In this document: in pieces, positions 28,113 to 36,354 of the stretch
Numbering within the stretch: the first letter of the stretch is position 1
Layout of the letters: each line of letters begins with the position of its first letter
Origin: Microseira sp041929235
Lineage (GTDB): Bacteria > Cyanobacteriota > Cyanobacteriia > Cyanobacteriales > Aerosakkonemataceae
Direction of reading: 5' to 3'
Assembly: GCF_041929235.1 (NCBI RefSeq)
Contig: NZ_JBHFNP010000041.1
Location: 1 to 64,000, forward strand
Length of the DNA: 64,000 nucleotides
Program-made: the position numbers and the translations under genes
Notes under the pieces: generated by a model
The model's database searches: none
Told to the model about the DNA's origin: nothing
Seen by the model: the letters and a program-made list of their open reading frames with translations, nothing else

Positions 28113-28158
28113 ATAGCTAATGGTTTTTGGAGCCATTAGCTATTAGCACCTTTGCGAT

Positions 28159-28983
28159 TTAGGCAACTGGGGCAGCAACTCTATCAAGGATAGCCTTGCG
28201 CTTTTCTAGGTCAAATCCATAGCCGTGGGGAAGAATATGAAGCCTCGCGCCGCAAATTGCCATCGGTTCGTCTTTCAAGACATCATCGGCGTTGCTATGG
28301 GTGATTTCCGAGTCATCAACAACGGTAACAGAGCCAGCCCCAATGACTTCAAATTTGTTGCCCTTGACTGCTACGGCTGTATTTTCGTCAATACCGATTC
28401 CCAAGACGGCTGGTTGCTGTACCAAGGCTGCAATTAAGCGTCCCAGACGTCCGCGCTGGGAGAAATGCTGATCGACTACAATTCCCGGAAGGAAGCCCAT
28501 ACCAGGACCCATTGCCACAGTATCAGCGCGAGGATTTGTCTCGGAGTCTCCTTCAATAATCATTACATCTGGCATCATGGCAGCACCGGCGCTTGTGCCT
28601 GCGACTACAATTCCTTCAGCGTAACGCCTGTGAATTGCTGTATCGAGTTTGGTGTCTTTAATTAAGCTGATGATGCGAGCTTGATCTCCTCCAGTAAAAA
28701 ATACGCCAGTTGCTTGTTCAATCAATTCTAAGTAGTCTGGTTTATCTGCATCTTCTCGATATTCGGTGTCAATTACTTTAACCTCTTCGGCCCCCAGACG
28801 CTCAAAGATTCTGGTGTAGTCGTCTCCTACTTCTCTGGGCAAGCTGGTGGCAGCTGTCATAATTGCAATGCGAGCTTTGGTACCTCCGGCGCGTCGCACG
28901 AATTCCCGCAGGATTCTGCATTCGCCTTCTTTTTCTTCTGCACCGCCGATGATTAGTAATTGCCCGCGCTTATCGTCAGTCAT
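28159..28983 (-). CDS. cphB: Cyanophycinase
   Basis: Cyanophycinase cuts the nitrogen reserve polymer cyanophycin to beta-Asp-Arg dipeptides. The start at 28983 has GGAG 6-9 bases upstream and gives 274 residues; a longer frame begins at 29106 without a ribosome site. Motifs: LLIIGGAEEKEGECRILREF, FFTGGDQARIISLIKDT, AGTSAGAAMM with the nucleophilic serine, then VVDQHFSQRGRLGRLIAAL and GIGIDENTAV. The family is a serine-type exopeptidase (peptidase S51). The cyanophycin synthetase gene cphA, often adjacent, is not in this window: a repeat and a gene fragment lie upstream instead. Confidence 0.95.
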   Translation of the reverse strand: MTDDKRGQLLIIGGAEEKEGECRILREFVRRAGGTKARIAIMTAATSLPREVGDDYTRIFERLGAEEVKVIDTEYREDADKPDYLELIEQATGVFFTGGDQARIISLIKDTKLDTAIHRRYAEGIVVAGTSAGAAMMPDVMIIEGDSETNPRADTVAMGPGMGFLPGIVVDQHFSQRGRLGRLIAALVQQPAVLGIGIDENTAVAVKGNKFEVIGAGSVTVVDDSEITHSNADDVLKDEPMAICGARLHILPHGYGFDLEKRKAILDRVAAPVA

Positions 28984-29373
28984 ACAAGCTCCATTTTTGA
29001 AGTCTTCTTTTAAGAAAACATCACAATCGAATCGTGGGAAAGAGCCAAACGGTAGATTCTTATACAGAATCCCCAGTAATTTGGCTACCGGGGGTGGACT
29101 TGCCACGACACAGGGTAGGATAGTGGCAAGTTATTAGGTGGCAATGCCTGAGAACTCACTACCGGATGACTCCAAAGTCCTCTGAAATCCCAAGTGTCCC
29201 ACAAGCTGACCGGAGTCTCGTTAGGCGGCAAGTTGCTAGTTATAAACAAGGGCGGTGCTAATTGCTAATTGCTAACTGCTAATATAGGATTTTTACCAAT
29301 CTCGCCATTAGCCTCGTGACCAAGGCAGAGCCTGGGAACGCTATTAGCCGCTAGCAATAATTCCAAAATCAGA
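28984..29373. other. Gap upstream of cphB with a broken repeat
   Basis: No intact gene is seen. It contains the cphB upstream region and a MITE-like copy (about 29228-29350). Confidence 0.5.
29228..29350. repeat. MITE-like element, copy D (one end lost)
   Basis: CAAGTTGCTAGTTATAAACA begins at 29229, matching the left end of copy C, and the same GCTAATT heptads and a TATAGGATTTTTACCAATCT core follow. The right half is interrupted by a CCAAGGCAGAGCCTGGGAACG-like repeat, and no right terminal repeat remains. One repeat appears nested in another. Confidence 0.6.
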
Positions 29374-29580
29374 AGTCCTGGACTTTTGTTAGATATTGCT
29401 CCAGAGCAAGGGTTGGTTTTTGAGGATTCTCCATCGGGAATTCGTTGTGCTGTGGGTGCGGGTATTTTGACTATTGGGATTGCTTCTACTCACAATCCTC
29501 TGGTGTTGGCAGCAGGGGCGTTTAATGTTGATCCGGATTTTACTGACGAACAGGTATGGAATTTGCTTCGGGGTTCATAG
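29374..29580 (+). pseudogene. HAD-family phosphatase C-terminal fragment
   Basis: The frame reads LDIAPEQGLVFEDSPSGIRC then AVGAGILTIGIASTHNP. This is motif III/IV of beta-phosphoglucomutase-like HAD hydrolases (VFEDSxxGIxAAxxAGM). The N-terminal nucleophile motif and cap domain are absent. The region upstream is a broken repeat, so it is a decayed 3' end. The stop is at 29578-29580. Confidence 0.7.
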
Positions 29581-29645
29581 GTTTTTAGATTTTGGATTGA
29601 GCTGGGGGCGGGTTTATCTAAAATGTCTGTAAAACCCGCCTTTAC

Positions 29646-30488
29646 TTAATGCTTGATAAATGAATAGTTGCTCCAATCGCTGACGGGTCGATAACCAATG
29701 GTATGATAGATGTGATTGGAAGTGGGATTGGCTAAATCTGTATAGAGAAAGCAGTATTTGCAACCGCTATCGAGCAGGTTTTGACTGAGGGCGGCGACGC
29801 AGGAAGTAGCATAACCTTTTTGGCGGTATTCGGGTGGAGTATATACCGCCGTGATGCGCTTTCCGTTGGGTGTTGAACCTCCATAAAAAACCATTGATAC
29901 GGAAATTTTATCTTCCCAAATATAGGCTCGATTGTGTTTGATGTGATAATCGACGATGCGATCGATCTCTTCCTGATTCTCTCCTAGTGCGTCGAGTTCA
30001 AAGGCTTTATACCATTCTAGTAATAAGTTGCGCTCGCTCTCAAGAGCCAATCGCAAATAACCGCTTGATTTGGCAATTGGTTCGACGGTTTGCAGCTGAT
30101 GAATTCGCATTTGCATTTCTATCTCATAAGATTCACCTGTTAGTTTCTGCCAGGTTTGAGCAAATGCAAGTGCTTCATCTGTCAAAGCATTGACGCCGGG
30201 AAGCGGTTCTTTTTGCGCGTGTAAGTTGGATGCGATCGCTTCCAATGCAGCAAAATCCTCTACCTTTGATAGTACCGCCGCATACGGTGCTGTTTTAACT
30301 GCAACTGCTACCACCTTTCCCCCATCTTCTACGGATGCTAAATAGGGGTTTTTGTCGGATATTTGCGGATAGTTAATTAAAGTATCTATGATGCCAAACA
30401 GCAAGCAGTGATGGGCTTCGTAGTTTAGCAGATAGTCTTTAACTTGTTGGTAAAATTGACTCGCGTCTTCAAACCGATGCAGTTTCAT
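29646..30488 (-). CDS. GNAT family N-acetyltransferase
   Basis: The 280-residue protein ends with a recognisable acetyl-CoA fold: GKRITAVYTPPEYRQKGYAT contains the Q/R-x-x-G-x-A pyrophosphate loop, and TSNHIYHTIGYRPVSDW the last strand. The first 120 residues are a less conserved domain, as in FR47-like two-domain acetyltransferases. It acetylates an unknown amine substrate. It starts only 3 bases after the stop of another acetyltransferase gene, so the two form an operon. Confidence 0.8.
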   Translation of the reverse strand: MKLHRFEDASQFYQQVKDYLLNYEAHHCLLFGIIDTLINYPQISDKNPYLASVEDGGKVVAVAVKTAPYAAVLSKVEDFAALEAIASNLHAQKEPLPGVNALTDEALAFAQTWQKLTGESYEIEMQMRIHQLQTVEPIAKSSGYLRLALESERNLLLEWYKAFELDALGENQEEIDRIVDYHIKHNRAYIWEDKISVSMVFYGGSTPNGKRITAVYTPPEYRQKGYATSCVAALSQNLLDSGCKYCFLYTDLANPTSNHIYHTIGYRPVSDWSNYSFIKH

Positions 30489-30491
30489 AAA

Positions 30492-31007
30492 TCACTCCCA
30501 TTCAGCGCGCGATATTGAATAAAAAACTAAGTCTAGATTGTTAATGTTTGCTTGCTTCTCAAACTTCATCCCCGCTTTCTGCATCACGCGCAACGAGGCG
30601 AGGTTAGGCGCATCTGCATTTGCCACAATGCGATCGAAACCCAGTTGTTCAAAACCGTACTTTATCGTGGCTTTGGCAATTTCTGTAGCATATCCCCGAT
30701 TCCAATATTCGGGTGCAACTCCATAAATCATTTCCAATTCTGGCGGCGTGTGAAAATACCAAAAGCCTCCGAAACCTATTAGTATTTGTTGTTCGCGCAG
30801 AAAAACTCCCCAAACACCAAAATTATTAGTCTGGAAGGAAGCGATACTTTTTTCAATCAGGGAAGCGACTTCCTCTCTGGGGATTACTTTGTCATCGCAA
30901 AGATATTTACGCACATCGGGATGAATCCACATTTGATGCAGCGCATCCACATCATCTAGGGTAAATGGGCGAAATTTGAGTCTGGCGGTTTCAATTTCAG
31001 GTGACAT
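30492..31007 (-). CDS. RimJ/RimL-type GNAT N-acetyltransferase
   Basis: The ATG at 31007 (MSPEIETARLKFRPFTLDDV) fits the family start ETxRLxxRP, with a GGGAGAG site upstream. The longer reading from 31061 lacks support. The 171-residue protein has LEMIYGVAPEYWNRGYATEI, with the acetyl-CoA loop W-x-R-G-Y-A-T-E, and IVANADAPNLASLRVMQKAG, both typical of RimL-type enzymes. Substrate unknown. It is the first gene of a two-acetyltransferase operon. Confidence 0.85.
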   Translation of the reverse strand: MSPEIETARLKFRPFTLDDVDALHQMWIHPDVRKYLCDDKVIPREEVASLIEKSIASFQTNNFGVWGVFLREQQILIGFGGFWYFHTPPELEMIYGVAPEYWNRGYATEIAKATIKYGFEQLGFDRIVANADAPNLASLRVMQKAGMKFEKQANINNLDLVFYSISRAEWE

Positions 31008-31386
31008 CGCGTTAACTCTCCCATTAAGTTTAGTGGTAGTTATTAAGCTACATTTTGCCACCGTTCAATTCCAGAAAAGCAGCTAGATTTTACCACCTAC
31101 GCCTATAGCGGATTTCATTCGGATGAGGTACACCTTGGTTTGTGTAGCGGCACCCTTATGGGTGCCGCTACACAAAAGGCGCGAAAACGCTATACCTCAC
31201 GCGGCTGCAAGCCGCTGTAAACAGTGAGTCCAGCAATGTCCCTAGCCATTTTTCTAGGTATGCTTCTGCCCATTTTACCGATGTCGCTACCTGTGAGAAT
31301 ACGGCATTCTTAGGACAGTAGGGAATTGGTAATTGGTAATTGTTCATACCGATTACCCATTACCGATTACCAAATGGAGTTGTTAA
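31008..31386. other. Gap with hairpin and heptad repeats
   Basis: No gene is seen. A strong hairpin lies at 31139-31176. Heptads GGTAATTGGTAATTG (31326-31340) face CCCATTACCGATTACC (31356-31371). Sequence resembling copy A interior (TTGCAAGC, GGTACACC) flanks the hairpin. Confidence 0.6.
31139..31176. repeat. 17-bp perfect inverted repeat hairpin
   Basis: TTTGTGTAGCGGCACCC and GGGTGCCGCTACACAAA form a perfect stem around a TTAT loop. It belongs to the intergenic repeat families and might also act as a bidirectional terminator. Confidence 0.85.
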
Positions 31387-32310
31387 ATGTCTGCCGATCA
31401 ATCTAACGCAATAGTTACATTGTCTAATAATTTAGCCGATGCGGTTGAACGCGCAGGTGGGGCGGTTGTTGGTATTAATGCTAGACAGCGGATGACTTCT
31501 AGCGGCGTCCACTGGCGATCTGGTTTCATTGTTACTGCTGACCATACTATTAGACGCGATGATGAAATTACCGTTATTTTGCCCGATAATCGCACGGTTA
31601 CCGCTACTTTAGCAGGAAGGGATACGAGTACGGATTTGGCAGTATTGAAGTTAGAGGAAATAGATTTCCCTACTGCTGCGATCGGCGATGTGGACTCGCT
31701 TAAAGTGGGTAACATAGTGCTGGCGTTGGGGAGGTCAAGCGATCGCTCTTTAACCGCCAGTTGGGGCGTAGTCAGCGCCAAAGGCGGCGCTTGGCGCACT
31801 TGGCGCGGCGGTCAAATCGACCAATTATTATTACCCGATCTAACTTTATACCCCGGTATGGATGGAGGGCCGTTAGTCGATTCTTCTGGATGCGTTGTGG
31901 GTATCAATACCGCCGGTTTATCCCGTCGCAGCGATGTCACTATTCCGGTTTCTACCGTCAACCGGGTGGTGAATCAATTGTTAGAAGCGGGACATATTAA
32001 ACGGGGATATTTGGGTGTGGGTATGCAACCCGTGCGCTTGCCAGATGTGCTGATAAAGCAGCTAAATTTGTCGTCTGGTGGGGGTGCGATCGCTGTCAAT
32101 ATCGAACCGAATGGTCCCGCGGATAAAGCTGGCATGTTGCTTGGCGATGTTATTGTATCGCTCGACGATAATCCGATTAACGATACCTATGATGTTTTAG
32201 CAATGCTTGGTTCGGATAGTGTCGGCAAAACTATGCAGGCGCGGGTTATTCGCGGTGGGATTTTGGTTGAGTTGGGCATAACTGTTGGTGAACGAGTGCG
32301 ACAAGAATGA
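31387..32310 (+). CDS. HtrA-like protease-fold protein without catalytic serine
   Basis: The 307-residue protein has the trypsin-like core of HtrA/DegP plus a C-terminal PDZ domain (about 200-300: RGYLGVGMQPVRLPD, GPADKAGMLLGDVIVSLDD). His53 (IVTADHTI) and Asp83 (TDLAVLKL) are in place. The nucleophile box reads YPGMDGGPLVDSSG where active enzymes have GNSGGP: Asp159 replaces the serine, so proteolysis is not expected. There is no signal peptide. It is followed by a second protease gene with an intact GNSGGP box and a response regulator, suggesting a regulatory or scaffold role beside an active partner. Confidence 0.85.
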   Translation: MSADQSNAIVTLSNNLADAVERAGGAVVGINARQRMTSSGVHWRSGFIVTADHTIRRDDEITVILPDNRTVTATLAGRDTSTDLAVLKLEEIDFPTAAIGDVDSLKVGNIVLALGRSSDRSLTASWGVVSAKGGAWRTWRGGQIDQLLLPDLTLYPGMDGGPLVDSSGCVVGINTAGLSRRSDVTIPVSTVNRVVNQLLEAGHIKRGYLGVGMQPVRLPDVLIKQLNLSSGGGAIAVNIEPNGPADKAGMLLGDVIVSLDDNPINDTYDVLAMLGSDSVGKTMQARVIRGGILVELGITVGERVRQE

Positions 32311-32379
32311 CGACACGGATTTTGACACGGATGTACGGATTTTTTTTAGCGTTTGGCTTGTTTAATTTTAGGATTGGTT

Positions 32380-33360
32380 ATGGCTGGTCTTAATTTGTCT
32401 TTAACGGATGAGTTGGCTTCTGTCGCAGAAAGTTTGAGATGTTCTACAGTTCAAGTGCGTTCTGGAGGTGATGGGGTTGGCTCGGGTACGATCTGGCGTG
32501 CTGATGGATTAATTATCACCAATGCTCACGTTGTTCGCGGTTTAAGTGCAACTGTTGAGTTGTGGGATGGGCGAGTATTGACAGGGGGAATTATTGCTAA
32601 AAATTCGATGCTGGACCTGGCTGCTATTAAGGTTAATGCTGCTAGTTTGCACGCCGCTAATATCGCTAATTCGGATAATTTACGAGTAGGGGAATTGGTG
32701 TTAGCTGTTGGCAACCCTTTGGGTGTAGTCGGCGCATTTACTACTGGAATTATCCACGCAGTTGGTCAACCTTCTAATCCAAAATCGGCTCGCTGCTTTC
32801 CCCCTTTTGAAGGGGGACGGGAGGGGGATCGTTTGCAGGGTTTTGAAGGGGGACGGGAGGGGGATCGTTTGCTGGGAATCCAAAGTCTAAAATTCGCCGA
32901 TTTGGTACAAGCTGATATCCGACTTTATCCTGGCAATTCTGGTGGACCTTTGGCTGATGCACGCGGACGTGTTATCGGTATTAATAGTATGGTTGCTAAT
33001 GGTTTGGCGCTGGCGATACCTAGTAATAGGGTAGAAAGTTTCTGGCAAAAACAAAACGCGCCGCGTCCTTATCTTGGGGTAACTACTCAACCCGTGTTAG
33101 TACGTTTAGGTAGACAGCGGATTTTGGGTTTGTTGGTGTTGGCGGTAACTAAAAATAGTCCTGCTTTTGCGGCGGGGATTGCTCCATTTGATGTGTTAAT
33201 TAAAGCTGGGAATGACTATTTTAGGACGCCGAATGATTTGGTGAGGGTGCTTTGGGAAATGAATCCAGGGGATGTGCTACCGCTGGAATTGATTCGCCAA
33301 GGACAGATCTATTGCCCAGATGTGATGGTGGGTGGCGCAAGTGAGGCGGAGGCGGCGTGA
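32380..33360 (+). CDS. HtrA-type serine protease with PDZ domain
   Basis: The start at 32380 (MAGLNLSLTDELASVAESLR) has AGGA upstream; a TTG at 32353 is an alternative. The catalytic triad is visible: His50 (IITNAHVV), Asp79 (MLDLAAIKV) and Ser187 (YPGNSGGPL). A PDZ-like C-terminal domain (about 225-315, RPYLGVTTQPV, NSPAFAAGIAPFDVLIKAG) follows. No signal peptide is evident, so a cytosolic or thylakoid-facing site is open. Residues 133-166 are a duplicated FEGGREGDRL repeat encoded by repeat DNA, placed in a loop before the serine. The stop codon overlaps the next gene's start. Confidence 0.9.
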   Translation: MAGLNLSLTDELASVAESLRCSTVQVRSGGDGVGSGTIWRADGLIITNAHVVRGLSATVELWDGRVLTGGIIAKNSMLDLAAIKVNAASLHAANIANSDNLRVGELVLAVGNPLGVVGAFTTGIIHAVGQPSNPKSARCFPPFEGGREGDRLQGFEGGREGDRLLGIQSLKFADLVQADIRLYPGNSGGPLADARGRVIGINSMVANGLALAIPSNRVESFWQKQNAPRPYLGVTTQPVLVRLGRQRILGLLVLAVTKNSPAFAAGIAPFDVLIKAGNDYFRTPNDLVRVLWEMNPGDVLPLELIRQGQIYCPDVMVGGASEAEAA

Positions 33361-34004
33361 CGCGGGTTTTGGTTGCTGCGGATTCTGCGATCGCTCGTGC
33401 TGGTTTGGAAACGATTCTCCTCTCTCACGCAGATTTTACCCTAGTCGGTAGTGTAGGAACCCAGCCAACTGCGCTACAGCAGCAAATTGAAACTCATGCG
33501 CCCGATGTGGTACTCCTGGATTGGGATCGAGTTGAAGACGAAGCGGTATTCAAACAATTGTTCGCTTTGGGGATGGATGTCGAGGATTTACCTGCGATCG
33601 CACTCCTCACCGATTCCCTAACTTCGACATCGCAAGCATTACGCTTGGGCGTGCGAGCAATTCTACCCCGATCCGCAACCAAAAGCGAAATTATCGCCGC
33701 CGTTGCTGCTGCTGCTACCGGACTTTTTGTACTCCATCCCGATGCGGTAGAAACATTACAAACAACTTTACCCTCTACCCCACGCACCTTACCAGCTTCC
33801 CCGCTACAAGCACTCACTCCCCGCGAAATCGAAGTTTTGGGGATGCTAGCGGAAGGAATGGGAAATAAAACGATTGCGCGACGACTGGGGATATCCGAAC
33901 ATACGGTTAAATTCCACGTTGCTTCGATTTTGAGCAAACTCAATGCTTCCAGTCGCACCGAAGCTGTTACCCTGGGTGCGCGACTGGGTTTAATTATGCT
34001 GTGA
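33357..34004 (+). CDS. NarL/LuxR-type response regulator
   Basis: The start GTG overlaps the stop of the protease gene (GTGA), so the genes are translationally coupled. The receiver domain (1-120) keeps the phospho-acceptor Asp55 (VVLLDWD), but the acidic pocket is reduced to AADS and the usual lysine is arginine (ILPRSA), so phosphorylation may be atypical. A Pro/Thr linker leads to the LuxR helix-turn-helix (about 150-210: LTPREIEVLGMLAEGMGNKT, LGISEHTVKFHVASILSKL). No partner kinase is adjacent. A role in controlling or sensing through the protease pair is inferred. Confidence 0.88.
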   Translation: MTRVLVAADSAIARAGLETILLSHADFTLVGSVGTQPTALQQQIETHAPDVVLLDWDRVEDEAVFKQLFALGMDVEDLPAIALLTDSLTSTSQALRLGVRAILPRSATKSEIIAAVAAAATGLFVLHPDAVETLQTTLPSTPRTLPASPLQALTPREIEVLGMLAEGMGNKTIARRLGISEHTVKFHVASILSKLNASSRTEAVTLGARLGLIML

Positions 34005-34008
34005 ACTA

Positions 34009-34037
34009 CCTACGCTGACCCGTTAGGGCAGCGTAGG
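34009..34037. repeat. Hairpin at the tnpB 3' end
   Basis: CCTACGCTG and CAGCGTAGG flank CCC/GGG, making about 12 pairs with one bulged A. It overlaps the tnpB stop codon. IS200/IS605 right ends carry such subterminal hairpins, and the tnpB guide RNA (omega RNA) typically ends here. Confidence 0.75.
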
Positions 34038-35218
34038 CTTCCCAATTCAACGGCAACAGCCTCCGCGATCGTAGACTTACGTCCGAACCTCTTTGGTCTT
34101 ACATTGCCTCCAAGGGCAGGAGCGCTGGTTCCCAACGCCAAAATCCGCAAGCCTTCATTTCTGATATTAATTGCCGCGTTTACATCTCTATCGTGGCAAT
34201 GAGGACAAAGGAAAGAACGCATCGAAAGATCCATCTTTGGAATGGGTAACAACGTTTGATTGCAAAGATGGGACGATGGGAAAAATCGTCCAACTTCAAG
34301 GTAAATCTTGCCCTCTTGTTCTGCTTTGTACTTGAGCATGGTGCAAAACATTCCCCAACCCACATCAGAAATTGATTTAGCCAGGTTGTGGTTTTTCACC
34401 ATGTTTTTTACTACCAGATCTTCTACCACAATCACTTGGTTCTCGTTTACTATCTTGCGGGATAGCTTGTGAAGGAAGTCTTCTCTCACTCTTGAGATCT
34501 TAGAATGCACTTTTGCCAGTGCTATTCTTGCTTTACGGCGCGCCTCAGTAGTTTTATCTTTTTTGCGCGATAACTTACGCTGTTTCCGTTTCAGATTACG
34601 TTTGTACTTCTTAAGGTGCTTTGGATTGTTGAATTTGGAACCGTCAGAAGTCACGGCAAAATCAATCAATCCCAAGTCAATCCCAATCGCTTTACCGTCG
34701 CTACTAGGTTTGGGTTTTTCTATACCATCGTCCAGTAGCAGAGAAGCATAATACCGACCATCGGGCATTTTCGACACGGTAACGGTTTTCAGTTTCCCAA
34801 TGCGATCGCGATGAATCTTAGCTTGCACCGTTCCCAGTGAGCCTGGGAACTTGATCTCGCGATCGTTCAATATTTTGACATTTGCGGGATACTGAATCGA
34901 TTGCCTTCCATGTCGATTTTTGAATGTGGGATAGCCTGTACGACCATCAAAGAAGTTACCAAAGGCTGCTCCCAGATTCAAAACAGATTGCTGCAAGCAT
35001 TGGGAATAGCACTGGGAGAGCCATTCATGCTCTTGTTTCCAAATCGGTATCTGTTTCTTCATGTCCATTGCTGAAACACCGCGACCCGTCTCTTTATAAG
35101 TTTGAGAGATCTTAGCGAGTGACTGATTGAAGACCCAACGTACACAACCAAACGCCCTGGCAAGGTGAGCTTGCTGGGCATCTGTTGGGTAAATTCGGAC
35201 TTTTACAGCTTTCAGCAT
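34010..35218 (-). CDS. tnpB: TnpB, RNA-guided nuclease of IS200/IS605 family
   Basis: TnpB uses an omega RNA from the element's right end to cut DNA and keep the transposon in the genome; it is the ancestor of Cas12. The 402-residue protein starts MLKAVKVRIYPTDAQQ, with the usual helix-turn-helix region. RuvC motifs are present: D181 (GIDLG), E266 (VVVEDL) and DRDVNAA (343-349). The zinc ribbon is damaged: only C319, C338 and C341 remain, the second cysteine of the first knuckle is missing (LCNQTL), and the segment between CPHC and the RuvC aspartate is shortened. Activity is therefore doubtful. Confidence 0.93.
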   Translation of the reverse strand: MLKAVKVRIYPTDAQQAHLARAFGCVRWVFNQSLAKISQTYKETGRGVSAMDMKKQIPIWKQEHEWLSQCYSQCLQQSVLNLGAAFGNFFDGRTGYPTFKNRHGRQSIQYPANVKILNDREIKFPGSLGTVQAKIHRDRIGKLKTVTVSKMPDGRYYASLLLDDGIEKPKPSSDGKAIGIDLGLIDFAVTSDGSKFNNPKHLKKYKRNLKRKQRKLSRKKDKTTEARRKARIALAKVHSKISRVREDFLHKLSRKIVNENQVIVVEDLVVKNMVKNHNLAKSISDVGWGMFCTMLKYKAEQEGKIYLEVGRFFPSSHLCNQTLLPIPKMDLSMRSFLCPHCHDRDVNAAINIRNEGLRILALGTSAPALGGNVRPKRFGRKSTIAEAVAVELGSLRCPNGSA

Positions 35219-35704
35219 GACTATTTAGAGTACTTGCTTAACCACTCTAACACGAGGCATATTTCTTGGGAAGAGCCGCAAGATCCCGATATACTGGCCT
35301 AGCAATTAAAGCGCTGTCGAAGCTCCTTTTTTCTTGCACGCTGCTTTGCAGTCGGGGGACGCGCTTTACTTTAATTGCAGAGTCATTCATCCCACGCTGC
35401 GAGAGAGGGGTCAAGCTAACTTCAAAACCTCAGATGAATCTGGCTATTTTACCCCGTTCATCTGTGTTTTAATTTACAATTTTATAATTTTAAACAGCTA
35501 GCGTAACCTTTTAACTTTCAAACCATCTATTCCTGTGGTTGATATTATGTTAACCATATTTTATTTAAAAAGATAGACCGAACTGCCAATTTTTCTATGT
35601 CTTTAGTGCCAGATAATAAAACATTTATTTCCCGCCTGAGATTGAGGATATTTTCTGGTGTGAATCGATAAAGTAGCAACAAGAAGACAAAGGAAAATAC
35701 GATT
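35219..35704. other. Gap beyond tnpB
   Basis: It holds the probable far end of the tnpB element and, from about 35460, an AT-rich upstream region for the next gene. No further gene is seen. Confidence 0.5.
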
Positions 35705-35989
35705 ATGAAATTGACCAAAATGGCTAAAGCTAGCCTTCTAGCTGCCGCTCTAGCTGTTGCACCTTTAAGTTTACCCGCACAAGCTCAAACCACCACTACC
35801 CCAGGAGATACTTACACGACTACTCCTCGCCAAGGCGTTGATGCTGTTAACTACGACAACGATTTTAATTGGGGTTGGCTAGGTTTACTGGGTTTAATTG
35901 GTTTAGCTGGTTTAGCAGGACGCAAAAATCAAGAACCCGTGCGTTATCGCGAACCGGATCAAGTGGGTTCTTATACCACCAAACGGTAG
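35705..35989 (+). CDS. WGxxGxxG family small secreted or membrane protein
   Basis: The 94-residue protein has a signal peptide (MKLTKMAKASLLAAALAVAP, cleavage likely after PAQAQ) and a Thr/Asp-rich short linker. A C-terminal hydrophobic segment NWGWLGLLGLIGLAGLAGRK follows: tryptophan-glycine, small-residue repeats, then basic residues. This matches the WGxxGxxG proteins of cyanobacteria, whose function is unknown. The hydrophobic tail followed by RK suggests membrane anchoring or sorting. A ribosome site (GGAAAATACG) precedes it. It is monocistronic. Confidence 0.85.
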   Translation: MKLTKMAKASLLAAALAVAPLSLPAQAQTTTTPGDTYTTTPRQGVDAVNYDNDFNWGWLGLLGLIGLAGLAGRKNQEPVRYREPDQVGSYTTKR

Positions 35990-36354
35990 ATATCTCTATT
36001 CCTCAGGACTTACGCGCAAGTTCCCGGTTTCTCCGAAAAATCGTTGGTTTTGCAACCAGAGATCAAGGTCGAAACCGGGTTTCTGGCATCCTCGTGCGTA
36101 AGTCCTGTTCCTAACGTCATATATCCCTGGTTAATGCGAGGCGTTGACTGGGGAGATTTCCCTGATTAAAACTCGACTTAATATGATGTCAGGCAACTCA
36201 CCCATAATTAAAACTCAGAGCGTCCCCCTTTCCCCGTGTCGCCGCGTCAGTCCTAATTAGGGGTAATCAAACTAACATGATATAAGATAGTTTTTTGCTC
36301 AAGAGTTGTGGAATATATTTAATGGCAGTATCCCTTCACAGATATACGAGAAAT
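35990..36354. other. Gap with inverted-repeat element
   Basis: Between the WGxxGxxG gene and the convergent CHAT gene. It contains the 104-bp inverted-repeat element described separately; the rest is AT-rich without a gene. Confidence 0.6.
36004..36107. repeat. 104-bp element with CAGGACTTACGC ends
   Basis: CAGGACTTACGCGCA (36004-36018) and TGCGTAAGTCCTG (36095-36107) are inverted ends. Inside, CCCGGTTTCT and GAAACCGGGTTTCT form a second inverted pair. Half copies of the end sequence occur near 53229 and 54152. Confidence 0.7.

Larger units (their letters stand above)
34009..35386 (-). mobile_element. IS200/IS605-type element carrying only tnpB
   Basis: The element holds a tnpB gene without the tnpA transposase. 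A hairpin at 34009-34037 marks one end, directly after the response regulator stop codon. The other end is uncertain: a large inverted structure (AATTAAAGCGC ... GCGCTTTACTTTAATT, about 35306-35386) lies beyond the tnpB start. Without TnpA it depends on transposase supplied in trans. Confidence 0.65.
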
